64,000 nt of DNA from an uncultured Coriobacteriia bacterium (lineage in GTDB: Bacteria > Actinomycetota > Coriobacteriia > Coriobacteriales > QAMH01), in the NCBI GenBank assembly GCA_959608885.1, contig CAUHSG010000001.1, positions 124,001-188,000 on the forward strand. The letters are read 5' to 3'. The notes under the pieces were generated by a model, which had not been told where the DNA came from, did no database searches, and saw only the letters and a program-made list of their open reading frames with translations. The position numbers were made by a program, and so were the translations under genes. Of this stretch, positions 51,405 through 62,405 are shown in pieces. Position 1 is the first letter of the stretch; each line of letters begins with the position of its first letter.

Positions 51405-53273
51405 CTACAGGCTTTGTGCCGCCTTGGATGCCTTGCGAGCTGACTTGATGAGGAACTCGCGATTGGTCTCGGTCGCCTTGAGCGACGAGACGAGCATCTT
51501 CATCGCACGCTCGGTGTTGTTCATGTTCGCGAGCAGGCTACGCACGCCCCAGATGAGCGGCGCCTCCTGCGGGTCGATGAGCAATTCCTCCTTGCGCGTG
51601 CCGGACGTGACCGGGTCGATGGCGGGGAATATGCGCTTGTCCGCCAAGGCGCGATCAAGCTTGAGCTCCATGTTGCCCGTGCCCTTGAACTCCTCGAATA
51701 TGACCTCGTCCATCTTCGAGCCCGTGTCCACCAAGGCGGTGCCCAAGATGGTGAGTGATCCGCCGTCCTCGATGTTGCGGGCCGCGCCGAGGAACTTCTT
51801 GGGCGGATACAGCGCCGTCGAATCGACACCACCGGACAGGATACGACCGGAAGCCGGCTGACCGAGGTTATATGCACGAGCCAGGCGTGTGATGGAGTCA
51901 AGCAGGATGACGACGTCCTGACCGTTCTCGACAAGGCGCTTGGCGCGCTCGATGACGAGCTCGGCCACGGCGATGTGATTCTCACAGGGCATGTCGAAGG
52001 TCGAGGAAATGACCTCGCCGTTGATGCTGCGCTCCATGTCGGTGACTTCCTCGGGGCGCTCGTCGACGAGCAGGCACATGAGGTGCACCTCGGGATTGTT
52101 GGCGCTGATGGCAGCTGCGATATCCTTGAGGACGGTCGTCTTGCCGGCCTTGGGCGGCGAGACGATGAGGCCACGCTGGCCCTTGCCGATGGGGGCGACC
52201 AGGTCGATGGAGCGTGCGGTGAGCGTGTCTTTGCCATGCTCCATGAAGAGGCGCTCGTCAGGGTAGACGGGCGTGAGGTTCGCGAACTTCACGCGATGCG
52301 TGGGGCCCTCGAACGGCTCGTCGTTGAGCGTGACAATCGTGTTGAGTGCCGGGTACTTCTCGTTCTCACGCGGCGGACGCACGCGACCAGTGATGTAGTC
52401 GCCCTTGCGCAGACCCTGGCGCCGCACGGTGCTCACGCCGACGTAGACATCGTGCTCGCCGGGCAGATAGCCGTTGGTGCGAATGAAGCCGTAGCCATCG
52501 GGCAGCAAGTCGAGTATGCCCTCGACCATGACGAAGCCTTCGGCCTGGAGTAGCGCGTCGTAGACCGCGGATACAAGGTCGTCGCGCTCGCCGTACTCGC
52601 TCGCGTCAACGCCGAGCTCGATGGCCTTAGCGGTGAGCGCCTCGTCGTCGAGCACCGCGAGCTCGTCGCGCGTGGCGGAGGGCACGATCTCCTTGCGCTG
52701 GTGATTGTTGCGGTTGCGACGGTTGCGACGGTTGCGACGCTTGCCCTCGCGTTGCTCGCCGGACTCGCCCTCCTCGCCACCTTCCGCGGACGCCGTAGTC
52801 TCGGTTGCACCCGACTCGGCGCTCAAGGCGTCGACCGGCGTGGCATCTTCGGTCGCGACCTGCTCCTTGTCCGATTCGCTGGAAGCAGCCTCACCCGGAG
52901 CTGCGGCGGCTTCGGTTGTCTGCTCGGCATCTGCGGGCTTCTCGGCCTCATCGGCCTTCTTGCTGGTCCTGCGCTTGCGCGTCGGTTTCTTCTCGGCCGC
53001 AGCCTCGCCTGCGTCATCTGCGGACGGAAGCTCGGGCACGTCGACGAGCGAGAGTTGCTCCTCGGCGACGGCCTCTACCGCCTCGGCTTCTTCGGCTTTC
53101 TTCGCGGCGGTCTTGCGCGTCGTGGTCTTCTTCTTGGCGGGAGCCTTCTTGGTGGTCGCGCTCTTGGATGCAGCGCTCTTGGTGATGGCCTTCTTGGCCG
53201 CCGGCTTGCGCGTGGTCTTCTTCGCCGCGGGCTTCTCCTCGGTAGCCTCGGCGACTACGGTCTCATCACTCAT
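51405..53273 (-). CDS. rho: Transcription termination factor Rho with extended N-terminal domain
   Basis: This protein is 622 residues against about 420 in Escherichia coli. The first 200 or so are low-complexity: Lys/Ala/Thr-rich, then Glu/Ala-rich, then an Arg/Asn block (RRNRRNRRNRNN). The standard Rho core follows: N-terminal helices (ELAVLDDEALTAKAIELG), the RNA-binding fold (DGYGFIRTNGYLPGEHDVYV), Walker A PPKAGKTTVL, and DERPEEVTDMERSI, LLDSITRLARAYN, SGGVDSTALYPPKKFLGAARN. Long N-terminal insertions are common in actinobacterial Rho. It overlaps tal by ATGA. Confidence 0.97.
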   Translation of the reverse strand: MSDETVVAEATEEKPAAKKTTRKPAAKKAITKSAASKSATTKKAPAKKKTTTRKTAAKKAEEAEAVEAVAEEQLSLVDVPELPSADDAGEAAAEKKPTRKRRTSKKADEAEKPADAEQTTEAAAAPGEAASSESDKEQVATEDATPVDALSAESGATETTASAEGGEEGESGEQREGKRRNRRNRRNRNNHQRKEIVPSATRDELAVLDDEALTAKAIELGVDASEYGERDDLVSAVYDALLQAEGFVMVEGILDLLPDGYGFIRTNGYLPGEHDVYVGVSTVRRQGLRKGDYITGRVRPPRENEKYPALNTIVTLNDEPFEGPTHRVKFANLTPVYPDERLFMEHGKDTLTARSIDLVAPIGKGQRGLIVSPPKAGKTTVLKDIAAAISANNPEVHLMCLLVDERPEEVTDMERSINGEVISSTFDMPCENHIAVAELVIERAKRLVENGQDVVILLDSITRLARAYNLGQPASGRILSGGVDSTALYPPKKFLGAARNIEDGGSLTILGTALVDTGSKMDEVIFEEFKGTGNMELKLDRALADKRIFPAIDPVTSGTRKEELLIDPQEAPLIWGVRSLLANMNNTERAMKMLVSSLKATETNREFLIKSARKASKAAQSL

Positions 53274-53932
53274 GCGTTCTCAACCTTTTCCCAGTCGGCC
53301 TTGAACTTTTCGAGACCCTGCTCGGTAAGCGGGTGGTATATGCACTTCTTCATCGCCCCGTAGGGAACGGTGGCGATATCGGCCCCCATGAGAGCAGCCT
53401 GCGTCACATGATTGGCAGAGCGAATGGAGGCGGCGATGATCTCGACCGGATGGCCGAAGTCGTAGTTCTGGATTGCCGTGACGATGTCGCCAAGCTGGTC
53501 GAGGCCATCCTCGGCGATGTCATCGAAGCGGCCGACGAAGGGACTGATGTAGCGAGCACCCGCCTGCGCGGCGAGAAGTGCCTGCGGCACGGTGAACACG
53601 AGTGTCATGTTCACGTCGATGCCCTCTTCGGAAAGCGCGCGCGTCGCGGCAAGGCCCTCGACGCAAACCGGAATCTTGACGACCATGTTGTCAGCAAGCG
53701 CGGCAAGAGTACGGCCTTGCTCGATCATGCCGTCGCGATCCTCGGCGGTGACTTCACCGCTCACGGGACCATCGACCAAATTGCAGATCTTGACGAGATG
53801 ACCCTCGAAGTCCTCGAGCTTGCCGCCCGTACGGGCATAGAGACTCGGATTGGTCGTGACACCGGCAAGGGCACCCCACGATGCCACCTCTTCGATTTCT
53901 GACAGGTCAGCGGTATCCAGGAAAAACTTCAC
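53270..53932 (-). CDS. tal: Small transaldolase (MipB/TalC-like)
   Basis: This 220-residue TIM-barrel aldolase opens KFFLDTADLSEIEEVASWGALAGVTTNPSL. The Schiff-base Lys is expected in NMVVKIPVC, and ISPFVGRFDDIAEDG and IIAASIRSANHV follow. The size fits the fructose-6-phosphate aldolase / short transaldolase group; sequence alone does not settle which reaction dominates. I chose the GTG at 53932 with AAGGAG five nt upstream. It is followed by rho with a 4-nt overlap, so the two share a transcript. Confidence 0.93.
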   Translation of the reverse strand: MKFFLDTADLSEIEEVASWGALAGVTTNPSLYARTGGKLEDFEGHLVKICNLVDGPVSGEVTAEDRDGMIEQGRTLAALADNMVVKIPVCVEGLAATRALSEEGIDVNMTLVFTVPQALLAAQAGARYISPFVGRFDDIAEDGLDQLGDIVTAIQNYDFGHPVEIIAASIRSANHVTQAALMGADIATVPYGAMKKCIYHPLTEQGLEKFKADWEKVENA

Positions 53933-54065
53933 TATCGCTCCTTCATGCATTGATTGTCATCTCCGTTTGAGAATCTGAGCAAGGGCATGCTAAAACAGAA
54001 TGTCAAACGGGGATTGACTGTGAAAAGGAAAGTCGAGACGCTCGCCGCGCCTCTTGACTTGTGCC

Positions 54066-54094
54066 ACTATAGCATGACCTGAAAACCGCTACAA
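54066..54094 (-). promoter_or_regulatory. Putative promoter of tal-rho
   Basis: TTGTAG (54089-54094), 17 nt, TATAGT (54066-54071) on the minus strand. The predicted transcript has a leader of about 125 nt before the tal GTG. The rest of the 230-nt gap between tal and rsmE shows nothing else I can assign. Confidence 0.45.
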
Positions 54095-54162
54095 TACACC
54101 TGTTCATATACCCCGATGCAATCAGCCCGTGCGCGAACCGCACGTGCCAATGGGAGAGATAC

Positions 54163-54939
54163 ATGTCCATACCCCGTTTCTTCATGGAGGGCGAACTGCC
54201 CGAAGGCGATATCGTCGCCCTTCCCTTCTCCGACAAGGAGCTCCACCATCTCGCCGTGCGCCGCATCAAGGAAGGCGAGCACATCGCCGCTGTCGCCGCC
54301 GGCGGCAAGTGCTGGGAAGTCGAGACCGTCACGATTGACGAATACGAGGTCACGGGCCGCTGCATCCGGGAAATGCCGCTTGAGAAGCTCCCCGACCTCA
54401 CGCTCGTGCAGGGCATCTCGAAGGGCGACCGCATGGGGCAGACCATCCGCCAGACGACGGAGCTTGGCATCGGGCGCATCATCCCGTTCCTCTCCGCACG
54501 CACGGTCGTTCGCCTCGCAGTCGACGAGCGCGGCCTCAAGGGCTCGCGCTGGCGCCGCATCGCGCTCTCGGCCGCCAAGCAATCTGGCCGCAACATCCTC
54601 CCCATCGTCGATGACCCGACGGGCCTCGAGGATATCTGCCGCGAACTCGCGGAGTACGACCGCGTCGTCATCGCCTGGGAGGAAGCCGACAAGCATGCCG
54701 ACGGCACGCCGCTTTCCGTCGGTGACGCGCTCGAGGGTTGCGACATCGATAGCCACGTCGCGCTCGTCATCGGTCCCGAGGGCGGTCTGACGGCCGAGGA
54801 AGTCGAGGCGATCAAATCGCTCGGCAGCTTCGTGAAGATCGTCTCGCTCGGCGAACTCATCTTGCGCACCGAGACCGCCGGTACCGTCGCGACGGCCCTG
54901 TGCATGTACACGCTGGGCGGCCTCGGCAACCACCGCTAG
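54163..54939 (+). CDS. rsmE: 16S rRNA (uracil1498-N3)-methyltransferase
   Basis: This 258-residue SPOUT-fold enzyme methylates U1498. It has an N-terminal PUA-like part (RFFMEGELPEGDIVALPFSDKELHHLAVRRI) and a C-terminal trefoil-knot domain (LVQGISKGDRMGQTIRQTTELGIGRIIPFLSARTVV, ALVIGPEGGLTAEEVEAI, SLGELILRTETAGTVAT) containing the SAM-binding GPEGG. GGGAGAG precedes the ATG at 54163. mtaB follows on the same strand after 42 nt in the same reading frame. Confidence 0.96.
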   Translation: MSIPRFFMEGELPEGDIVALPFSDKELHHLAVRRIKEGEHIAAVAAGGKCWEVETVTIDEYEVTGRCIREMPLEKLPDLTLVQGISKGDRMGQTIRQTTELGIGRIIPFLSARTVVRLAVDERGLKGSRWRRIALSAAKQSGRNILPIVDDPTGLEDICRELAEYDRVVIAWEEADKHADGTPLSVGDALEGCDIDSHVALVIGPEGGLTAEEVEAIKSLGSFVKIVSLGELILRTETAGTVATALCMYTLGGLGNHR

Positions 54940-54981
54940 GCACGAGACAGTTCATCACAGCAGAAACGCGAGGAGTTTCCC

Positions 54982-56232
54982 ATTCCGCGCTTTCATATCC
55001 ATACACATGGCTGCAAGGTCAACCTGGCTGAATCCGAGACCATCGCCGCCACATTGCTTGCCGCCGGCTGGAAACGAGCCGCAAACGCAGCCGATTGCGA
55101 TGTTGCCATCCTCAACACCTGCACGGTCACGGGTGAGACCGACGCGAAGAACCGCAAGACACTCCGCACGTTGCTGAAAGCTGGCGAGGCCGCAATCATC
55201 TTGACCGGATGTGCGGTAAACATCGATACCGAGCGCTATGCCGACATCGATTCCCGCATCATCTGCGAACACGACAAGGAGAAGGTCCCCGCACTCGCGA
55301 TGCGTCTCGCTCGCGACATGAGCGCGGCTCGGACCGATGTACTCGATTCGATAGCGCTACGGGGAACCAATACGAGCTTCAGGACGCGTGTCGACCTCAA
55401 GATTCAAGACGGATGCGACAACGCCTGCAGCTACTGCATCGTCCACGTTGCCCGTGGGCCAGCGCACTCCGTGCCAGCCGCTACCGTGCTCTCGCATGCG
55501 CAAGCGCTTGCCGATACGGGTACGCGCGAACTCGTGCTCGTCGGCATCGACTTGGCCGCTTACCGGGACGGCGCTATCGATCTCGCCCGGCTCGTGACGC
55601 TCTTGCAAGAGAAGACGGATATCGGGCGCGTGCGCATCTCTTCGGTGGAGCCGCAGAGCGTCACGCCCTCCCTTGTCGACGCGCTCGCACGCTCGGAGGG
55701 GCGCCTCTGTCGTCACCTGCACCTTTGCCTGCAATCGGGATCGAGTAAAGTACTACGCGAGATGAATCGCCATTACAACGCCGACGAATTTGTCGCTCTC
55801 GTCGACCGCCTGCGCACAGCTGTCGCGCATCTGGCGCTGTCAACCGACATTATCGTCGGCTTTCCCGGCGAAAGCGATGAAGATTTCGCACGAACCTGCG
55901 AGCTCGTCGAGCATTGCGGCTTCATGCGCTTGCACGTATTTCGCTACTCGAAGCGCCCGGGCACACCCGCCGCCGAGCGCAGCGACCAGATCGATCCGCG
56001 AATCAAGGCGCACCGCTCGCAGACCCTCATCGAGCTCGGGCGTCGCCTTGCGCTTTCCGACATGGAGCGACGTCTCGGAACCATTGAAGAGGTCGTCATC
56101 GAGCGTCCGGGCATTGGCACGAGCGAGTCCTATCATACGGTCGCATGCGATGCGGCGCTTCCCGTCGGGGCGCTCGTCGAGGTCGAGTTCAACGATATCG
56201 ATACAGACACCATGCGTCTCATTGGTCGCTAG
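54982..56232 (+). CDS. mtaB: tRNA t6A37 methylthiotransferase (MtaB), apparent ATT start
   Basis: This 416-residue radical-SAM enzyme converts t6A37 to ms2t6A37. The N-terminal UPF0004 domain supplies Cys in HTHGCKVN, NTCTVT and TGCAVN for one [4Fe-4S] cluster; the radical-SAM cluster Cys are in DGCDNACSYC. A partial TRAM domain forms the C-terminus. No ATG, GTG or TTG lies between the rsmE stop and the first conserved Cys. The codon at the family's usual start is ATT (54982), with GAGGAG six nt upstream. The first conventional start, TTG at 55054, would drop the first cluster Cys. Confidence 0.88.
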   Translation: MPRFHIHTHGCKVNLAESETIAATLLAAGWKRAANAADCDVAILNTCTVTGETDAKNRKTLRTLLKAGEAAIILTGCAVNIDTERYADIDSRIICEHDKEKVPALAMRLARDMSAARTDVLDSIALRGTNTSFRTRVDLKIQDGCDNACSYCIVHVARGPAHSVPAATVLSHAQALADTGTRELVLVGIDLAAYRDGAIDLARLVTLLQEKTDIGRVRISSVEPQSVTPSLVDALARSEGRLCRHLHLCLQSGSSKVLREMNRHYNADEFVALVDRLRTAVAHLALSTDIIVGFPGESDEDFARTCELVEHCGFMRLHVFRYSKRPGTPAAERSDQIDPRIKAHRSQTLIELGRRLALSDMERRLGTIEEVVIERPGIGTSESYHTVACDAALPVGALVEVEFNDIDTDTMRLIGR

Positions 56233-56250
56233 GGCGATTCGCTTGCCTCG

Positions 56251-56440
56251 CCGTGCACGTTTTATTCGTTTTCCTAGGACCAAGAACCGTTCCGTGCACG
56301 TTTTATTCGTTTTCCTAGGACCGAGAACCGTTCCGTGCACGTTTTATTCGTTTTCCTAGCCTCGAAAAGACCCAGATCCTAGGAAAACGGAAATAACCTG
56401 CACGGGCATCAACCCGTGGCTAGGAAAACGTAAAATATCC
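56251..56440. repeat. Intergenic array: three direct 41-bp units plus two inverted partial copies
   Basis: Units start at 56251, 56292 and 56333 (period 41). Each reads CCGTGCACGTTTTATTCG then TTTTCCTAGGACC. Inverted partial copies begin CTAGGAAAACG at 56379 and 56420. The core CGTTTTCCTAG thus occurs three times forward and twice inverted, giving several alternative hairpins. It fills the convergent gap between mtaB and atpC. Confidence 0.9.
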
Positions 56441-56464
56441 GCGCCCAATGCGCCTTGCAAACGC

Positions 56465-56494
56465 AAGAGGGGGTCGCCAGATGACGACCCCCTC
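56465..56494 (-). terminator. Hairpin terminator of the atp operon
   Basis: AGAGGGGGTCG (56465-56475) and CGACCCCCTCT (56484-56494) make a perfect 11-bp stem with an 8-nt loop, 25 nt after the atpC stop. The downstream T-rich run is short (TGCGTTTG on the minus strand). Confidence 0.75.
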
Positions 56495-56519
56495 TCGTGT
56501 GTGGAAATCACTCGCGGTG

Positions 56520-56918
56520 TTACTTGGTTTGCTCGAGGAGAACCTCGTTCCACTTGACCTCGTCTTCGATGAACGCACGATTAGGATCGTCATCCTTAAG
56601 GTCGGCCATCTTCTCCTTGAGGTCGTCAATATGGACCTTGATGGCAGTCTCGTCAAGCTCTTGCAAGGCGGCCGCATGATCGGCGAGTACGATGACGCGG
56701 TCTCCCTCGATTTGCGCATACCCCCCGGCCACAATGTAGCGTACCGGCTCCTGGCCCTCTGACTCGGTTACACGCACGGTACCCGACTTGAGCGTGGTCA
56801 CCACGGGCTCGTGCTTGGCAAAGATGCCCATCTCGCCTTCGGAAGCGGGAATGACCACGAAGTGGGCCTCGTCAGAGTACAGCTTGCTTTCGGGAGTGAC
56901 GATTTCACATTGCAGCAT
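56520..56918 (-). CDS. atpC: ATP synthase F1 epsilon subunit
   Basis: This 132-residue central-stalk subunit couples rotation and inhibits ATP hydrolysis. It has a beta-sandwich N-terminal domain (LQCEIVTPESKLYSDEAHFVVIPASEGEMGIFAKHEP, GGYAQIEGDRVIVLAD) and a C-terminal helical hairpin (AAALQELDETAIKVHIDDLKEKMADL). It is the last gene of the atp operon, 20 nt after atpD, and is followed by a terminator and the 56251-56440 repeat array. Confidence 0.96.
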   Translation of the reverse strand: MLQCEIVTPESKLYSDEAHFVVIPASEGEMGIFAKHEPVVTTLKSGTVRVTESEGQEPVRYIVAGGYAQIEGDRVIVLADHAAALQELDETAIKVHIDDLKEKMADLKDDDPNRAFIEDEVKWNEVLLEQTK

Positions 56919-56938
56919 GGTTGGCTAGCGACCTTTCT

Positions 56939-58339
<1,401 letters not shown>

Positions 58340-58368
58340 AGTTGTGTCCTTATCTTACTCGTCATTCT

Positions 58369-59256
58369 CTATTCCTCCAAAGCGGCCGCACCGCCGACGA
58401 TCTCGGTGATCTCGGTGGTGATGGCGCCCTGGCGTACGCGGTTGTACAGACGATCCAGCGTTTCGATCATCTCGGTCGCGTTGTCGGTCGCGGACTTCAT
58501 CGCCTTGCGGCGAGCGCCCTGCTCGGCAGCGGCTGAATCGATGAGCGCGTGATAGACCACCGTCTCGACATAAGCCGGGAGCAGGCGGTCAAGAACCTCT
58601 TCCGACGAAGGCTCGAAACTCGTGCCGGCGGCGAGGGAAGACTCCCCCTCCTCGTCACTTGCCTTGAGCGCATCGGCCTGGACGGGCAGGATGACCTCTT
58701 CGCGCAAATCCTGATCGGCGGCGTTGCGGGCATGGTTGTAGAACACCTTCACCTCGTCAACGGCGTGGTCGAGGAAGCTGCTGCGAACGTACGAGGAAAT
58801 CTCGCGCGCCTCCTGTATCGTGGGGTCGGCGGACATGTCGCGGAAGACCATGAGCGGCTCAAGCCTGCGGTAGTGGAAGTAGCTCGCGCCCTTCTTGCCG
58901 CAGACGATGACGTCGGTCTTGATGCCGGCAGCGGTGTTCTCAGCACGGTACTTGTCTACCATGCGAAACACGTTGCTGTTGAATCCACCAGCCAGGCCAC
59001 GGTCCGAGACCACGACGATGGCGATTGCCGTCTTCTTCTGCTCGTGCTCTTCCAGCAGCGGATGCTCCACGCCAATGGAGTGGGCAGCTACAGCCGAAAG
59101 CGTCTTGACCATGGCCTCGGAATACGGGGTAGCGGCGGCGATGCGCTCAGTCGCATGGCGGATCTTGGCAGTCGCGACCATTTCCATGGTGCGCGTGATC
59201 TGCTTCGTGCTCTCGACGGAGAGCTTGCGCCTCTTGATATCGCGTTGACTGGGCAT
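58369..59256 (-). CDS. atpG: ATP synthase F1 gamma subunit
   Basis: This 295-residue central rotor shaft has terminal coiled-coil helices: N-terminal DIKRRKLSVESTKQITRTMEMVAT and C-terminal ARRKAMKSATDNATEMIETLDRLYNRVRQGAITTEITEIVGG, both conserved. The middle Rossmann-like part contains VSDRGLAGGFNSNVFR. It lies between atpA and atpD with short gaps in the operon. Confidence 0.97.
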   Translation of the reverse strand: MPSQRDIKRRKLSVESTKQITRTMEMVATAKIRHATERIAAATPYSEAMVKTLSAVAAHSIGVEHPLLEEHEQKKTAIAIVVVSDRGLAGGFNSNVFRMVDKYRAENTAAGIKTDVIVCGKKGASYFHYRRLEPLMVFRDMSADPTIQEAREISSYVRSSFLDHAVDEVKVFYNHARNAADQDLREEVILPVQADALKASDEEGESSLAAGTSFEPSSEEVLDRLLPAYVETVVYHALIDSAAAEQGARRKAMKSATDNATEMIETLDRLYNRVRQGAITTEITEIVGGAAALEE

Positions 59257-59266
59257 GCGCTAACCT

Positions 59267-60835
<1,569 letters not shown>

Positions 60836-61405
60836 TTACCTTTCACCTCCAGTCCATACTGAAGAGAGCTCGGCACGAACCCTTTCGATTCGCGTAGCGG
60901 TGCAACAATCGACACGCCTACCATTTGCTCTCACGTTCGTGCCGCCAAGCAGCCAGGCATCGACATGCTCGCGCAGGACGATCTCCTTGCCGAATTGGGC
61001 GGCAAACTTACTCTTAAACTTCTCTCGCAGCTCGTCGTCGAGCGGAATGACGGTGGCGACGTCGAGGATGATGACGTCGTACTTGTCCTGGACCATCTGG
61101 TCATAGCACTCCGCGACCCTCGGGAGCAGCGGAATGTCCTGACGCTCGGCCATCACGATGACGAACTTGATCATGTCGACGGAAAACTCCTTGAAGACCT
61201 CATGGATTACCGTCGCACGCGTATTCTCGTCGATGGAGTCGTTCGCGAGCACGTCCCTGAGACCAGGGTGCATGCGCACGACCTTCTTCATCTCCTCGAG
61301 CTGAGCCGAAATCGAGTACACGCTATCGGTGGACTCGCCCAGTTCGAGCAGGACCTCGGCATATGCCTCGATTTCCTTCTTGATGAGCAGGCGATTCCTA
61401 GGCAT
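60836..61405 (-). CDS. atpH: ATP synthase F1 delta subunit
   Basis: This 189-residue peripheral-stalk subunit (OSCP-type) has an N-terminal helical bundle (IEAYAEVLLELGESTDSVYSISAQLEEMKKV) and a C-terminal part (VATVIPLDDELREKFKSKFAAQFGKEIVLREHVDAWLLGG). It joins F1 to subunit b. The end contains a Cys pair (VDCCTATRIERVRAELS). It overlaps atpF by 8 nt. Confidence 0.95.
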   Translation of the reverse strand: MPRNRLLIKKEIEAYAEVLLELGESTDSVYSISAQLEEMKKVVRMHPGLRDVLANDSIDENTRATVIHEVFKEFSVDMIKFVIVMAERQDIPLLPRVAECYDQMVQDKYDVIILDVATVIPLDDELREKFKSKFAAQFGKEIVLREHVDAWLLGGTNVRANGRRVDCCTATRIERVRAELSSVWTGGER

Positions 61406-61997
61406 TGAGCGTACCTATCTCTTCGAGGCTCTTCTCGATGAGCCTACGATGATCCGCATCCGTGAAGTCCTCCTGCACGACGCGGGTCATGGCGGCACAT
61501 GCGATATCGGCGACAGACGCCTGGAGCTCGGCGATGGCGGCATTCTTCTCCGCCTGCATTGCCTCGCGCGCCTTGACGATGATCTTCTCGGCCTCCTCCT
61601 GGGCCTTGGCGGTGGTCGCGGCGCGCTGCGCCTCGGCCTGCTGCTTGGCCTCGGAGATGATCGTGGCCGCCTCCTGGCGAGCCTCGATCAGCTTGTCCTG
61701 GTACTCGGCGAGCACGCGCTCGGACTCGATGCGTGCTTGCTCGGACTTCTCGAGGGCCTCGCGGATGGTCGTCTCGCGTTTCACGAGCATGCCGTCAAAC
61801 AGGGGCCACCCGAACTTCGCGAGGACGATCCAAAGGATGATGAAGGCGACGAGCATGGGGATGAATTCGTTCATCTTGGGCAGGATCGCGTCGATGCCCC
61901 CCTCAGAAGCGAATGCATATGCAGGGCAAGCCAGTGCAAAGGCCGCCGCGAACACAACGGCGCTGCTGATCCTTGCTGCCTTATTCTTGCATTTCAA
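61398..61997 (-). CDS. atpF: ATP synthase F0 subunit b with signal-like N-terminus
   Basis: This protein of about 199 residues forms the peripheral stalk. A signal-like stretch (SSAVVFAAAFALACPAYAFA) precedes the usual membrane helix (FIPMLVAFIILWIVLAKFGWPLF). A long charged coiled coil follows (REALEKSEQARIESERVLAEYQDKL and on). I chose TTG at 61997 because a strong AGGAGG lies nine nt upstream. An ATG at 62036 in frame has no ribosome-binding site and would place that AGGAGG inside the gene. Confidence 0.88.
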   Translation of the reverse strand: MKCKNKAARISSAVVFAAAFALACPAYAFASEGGIDAILPKMNEFIPMLVAFIILWIVLAKFGWPLFDGMLVKRETTIREALEKSEQARIESERVLAEYQDKLIEARQEAATIISEAKQQAEAQRAATTAKAQEEAEKIIVKAREAMQAEKNAAIAELQASVADIACAAMTRVVQEDFTDADHRRLIEKSLEEIGTLNA

Positions 61998-62047
61998 CTT
62001 CGCTTGCCTCCTATTCTTAAAATCAGAATCTCTCATGTACAAGACGA

Positions 62048-62266
62048 TTAACCGATGAAGAACAGGACCAAGCCAAGCAGTGCCAACGCCTCGGACATGG
62101 CGGCGCCGATGAAGAAGTAGCCCATGAGCTGACCCTTCATCTCGGGCTGGCGGGCAGCAGAGACGCAAAGACCGTAGGTGGCGATACCGATGCCGATACC
62201 AGGGCCAATGGCCGCCAGGCCGTAACCGACGACCTTCAGTGCTGCGAGTACAAGCGTGATTTCCAC
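62048..62266 (-). CDS. atpE: ATP synthase F0 subunit c
   Basis: This 72-residue hairpin of two membrane helices forms the rotor ring. Helix 1 is Gly-rich (GPGIGIGIATYG), the polar loop is ARQPE, and helix 2 carries the ion-binding Glu in AAMSEALALLGL. The residue after Glu is Ala, and the usual Na+-site Ser/Thr is absent, so proton coupling is favoured. It starts with GTG and a strong AAGGAGG. It is preceded by a structured 139-nt gap. Confidence 0.97.
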   Translation of the reverse strand: MEITLVLAALKVVGYGLAAIGPGIGIGIATYGLCVSAARQPEMKGQLMGYFFIGAAMSEALALLGLVLFFIG

Positions 62267-62285
62267 AACTTCCTCCTTTTTCCTA

Positions 62286-62343
62286 CCCCATTCCTCTTAT
62301 GGGGCATCTGACAAATATGCTCAGCCGGAAAGGCAACCGGCTG
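62286..62343 (-). other. Two hairpins in the atpB-atpE intercistronic region
   Basis: CCCCAT/ATGGGG (62286-62291, 62299-62304) and CAGCCGG/CCGGCTG (62322-62328, 62337-62343) are exact stems in the 139-nt gap upstream of atpE. They may stabilise or expose the strong atpE ribosome-binding site to raise subunit c output. The rest of the gap (62344-62405) is GC-rich with nothing else assigned. Confidence 0.45.
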
Positions 62344-62405
62344 TGACACCAATAGAAACGCCACATGCGCTGCGGCGGGCGGACGCGTCTCGCGTCAGGT
62401 CCATC

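Noticed and set aside
55054..56232. Start of mtaB at TTG 55054
   Set aside because: It removes the first conserved cluster Cys and the N-terminal strand, and the site has no good ribosome-binding sequence compared with GAGGAG before ATT 54982.
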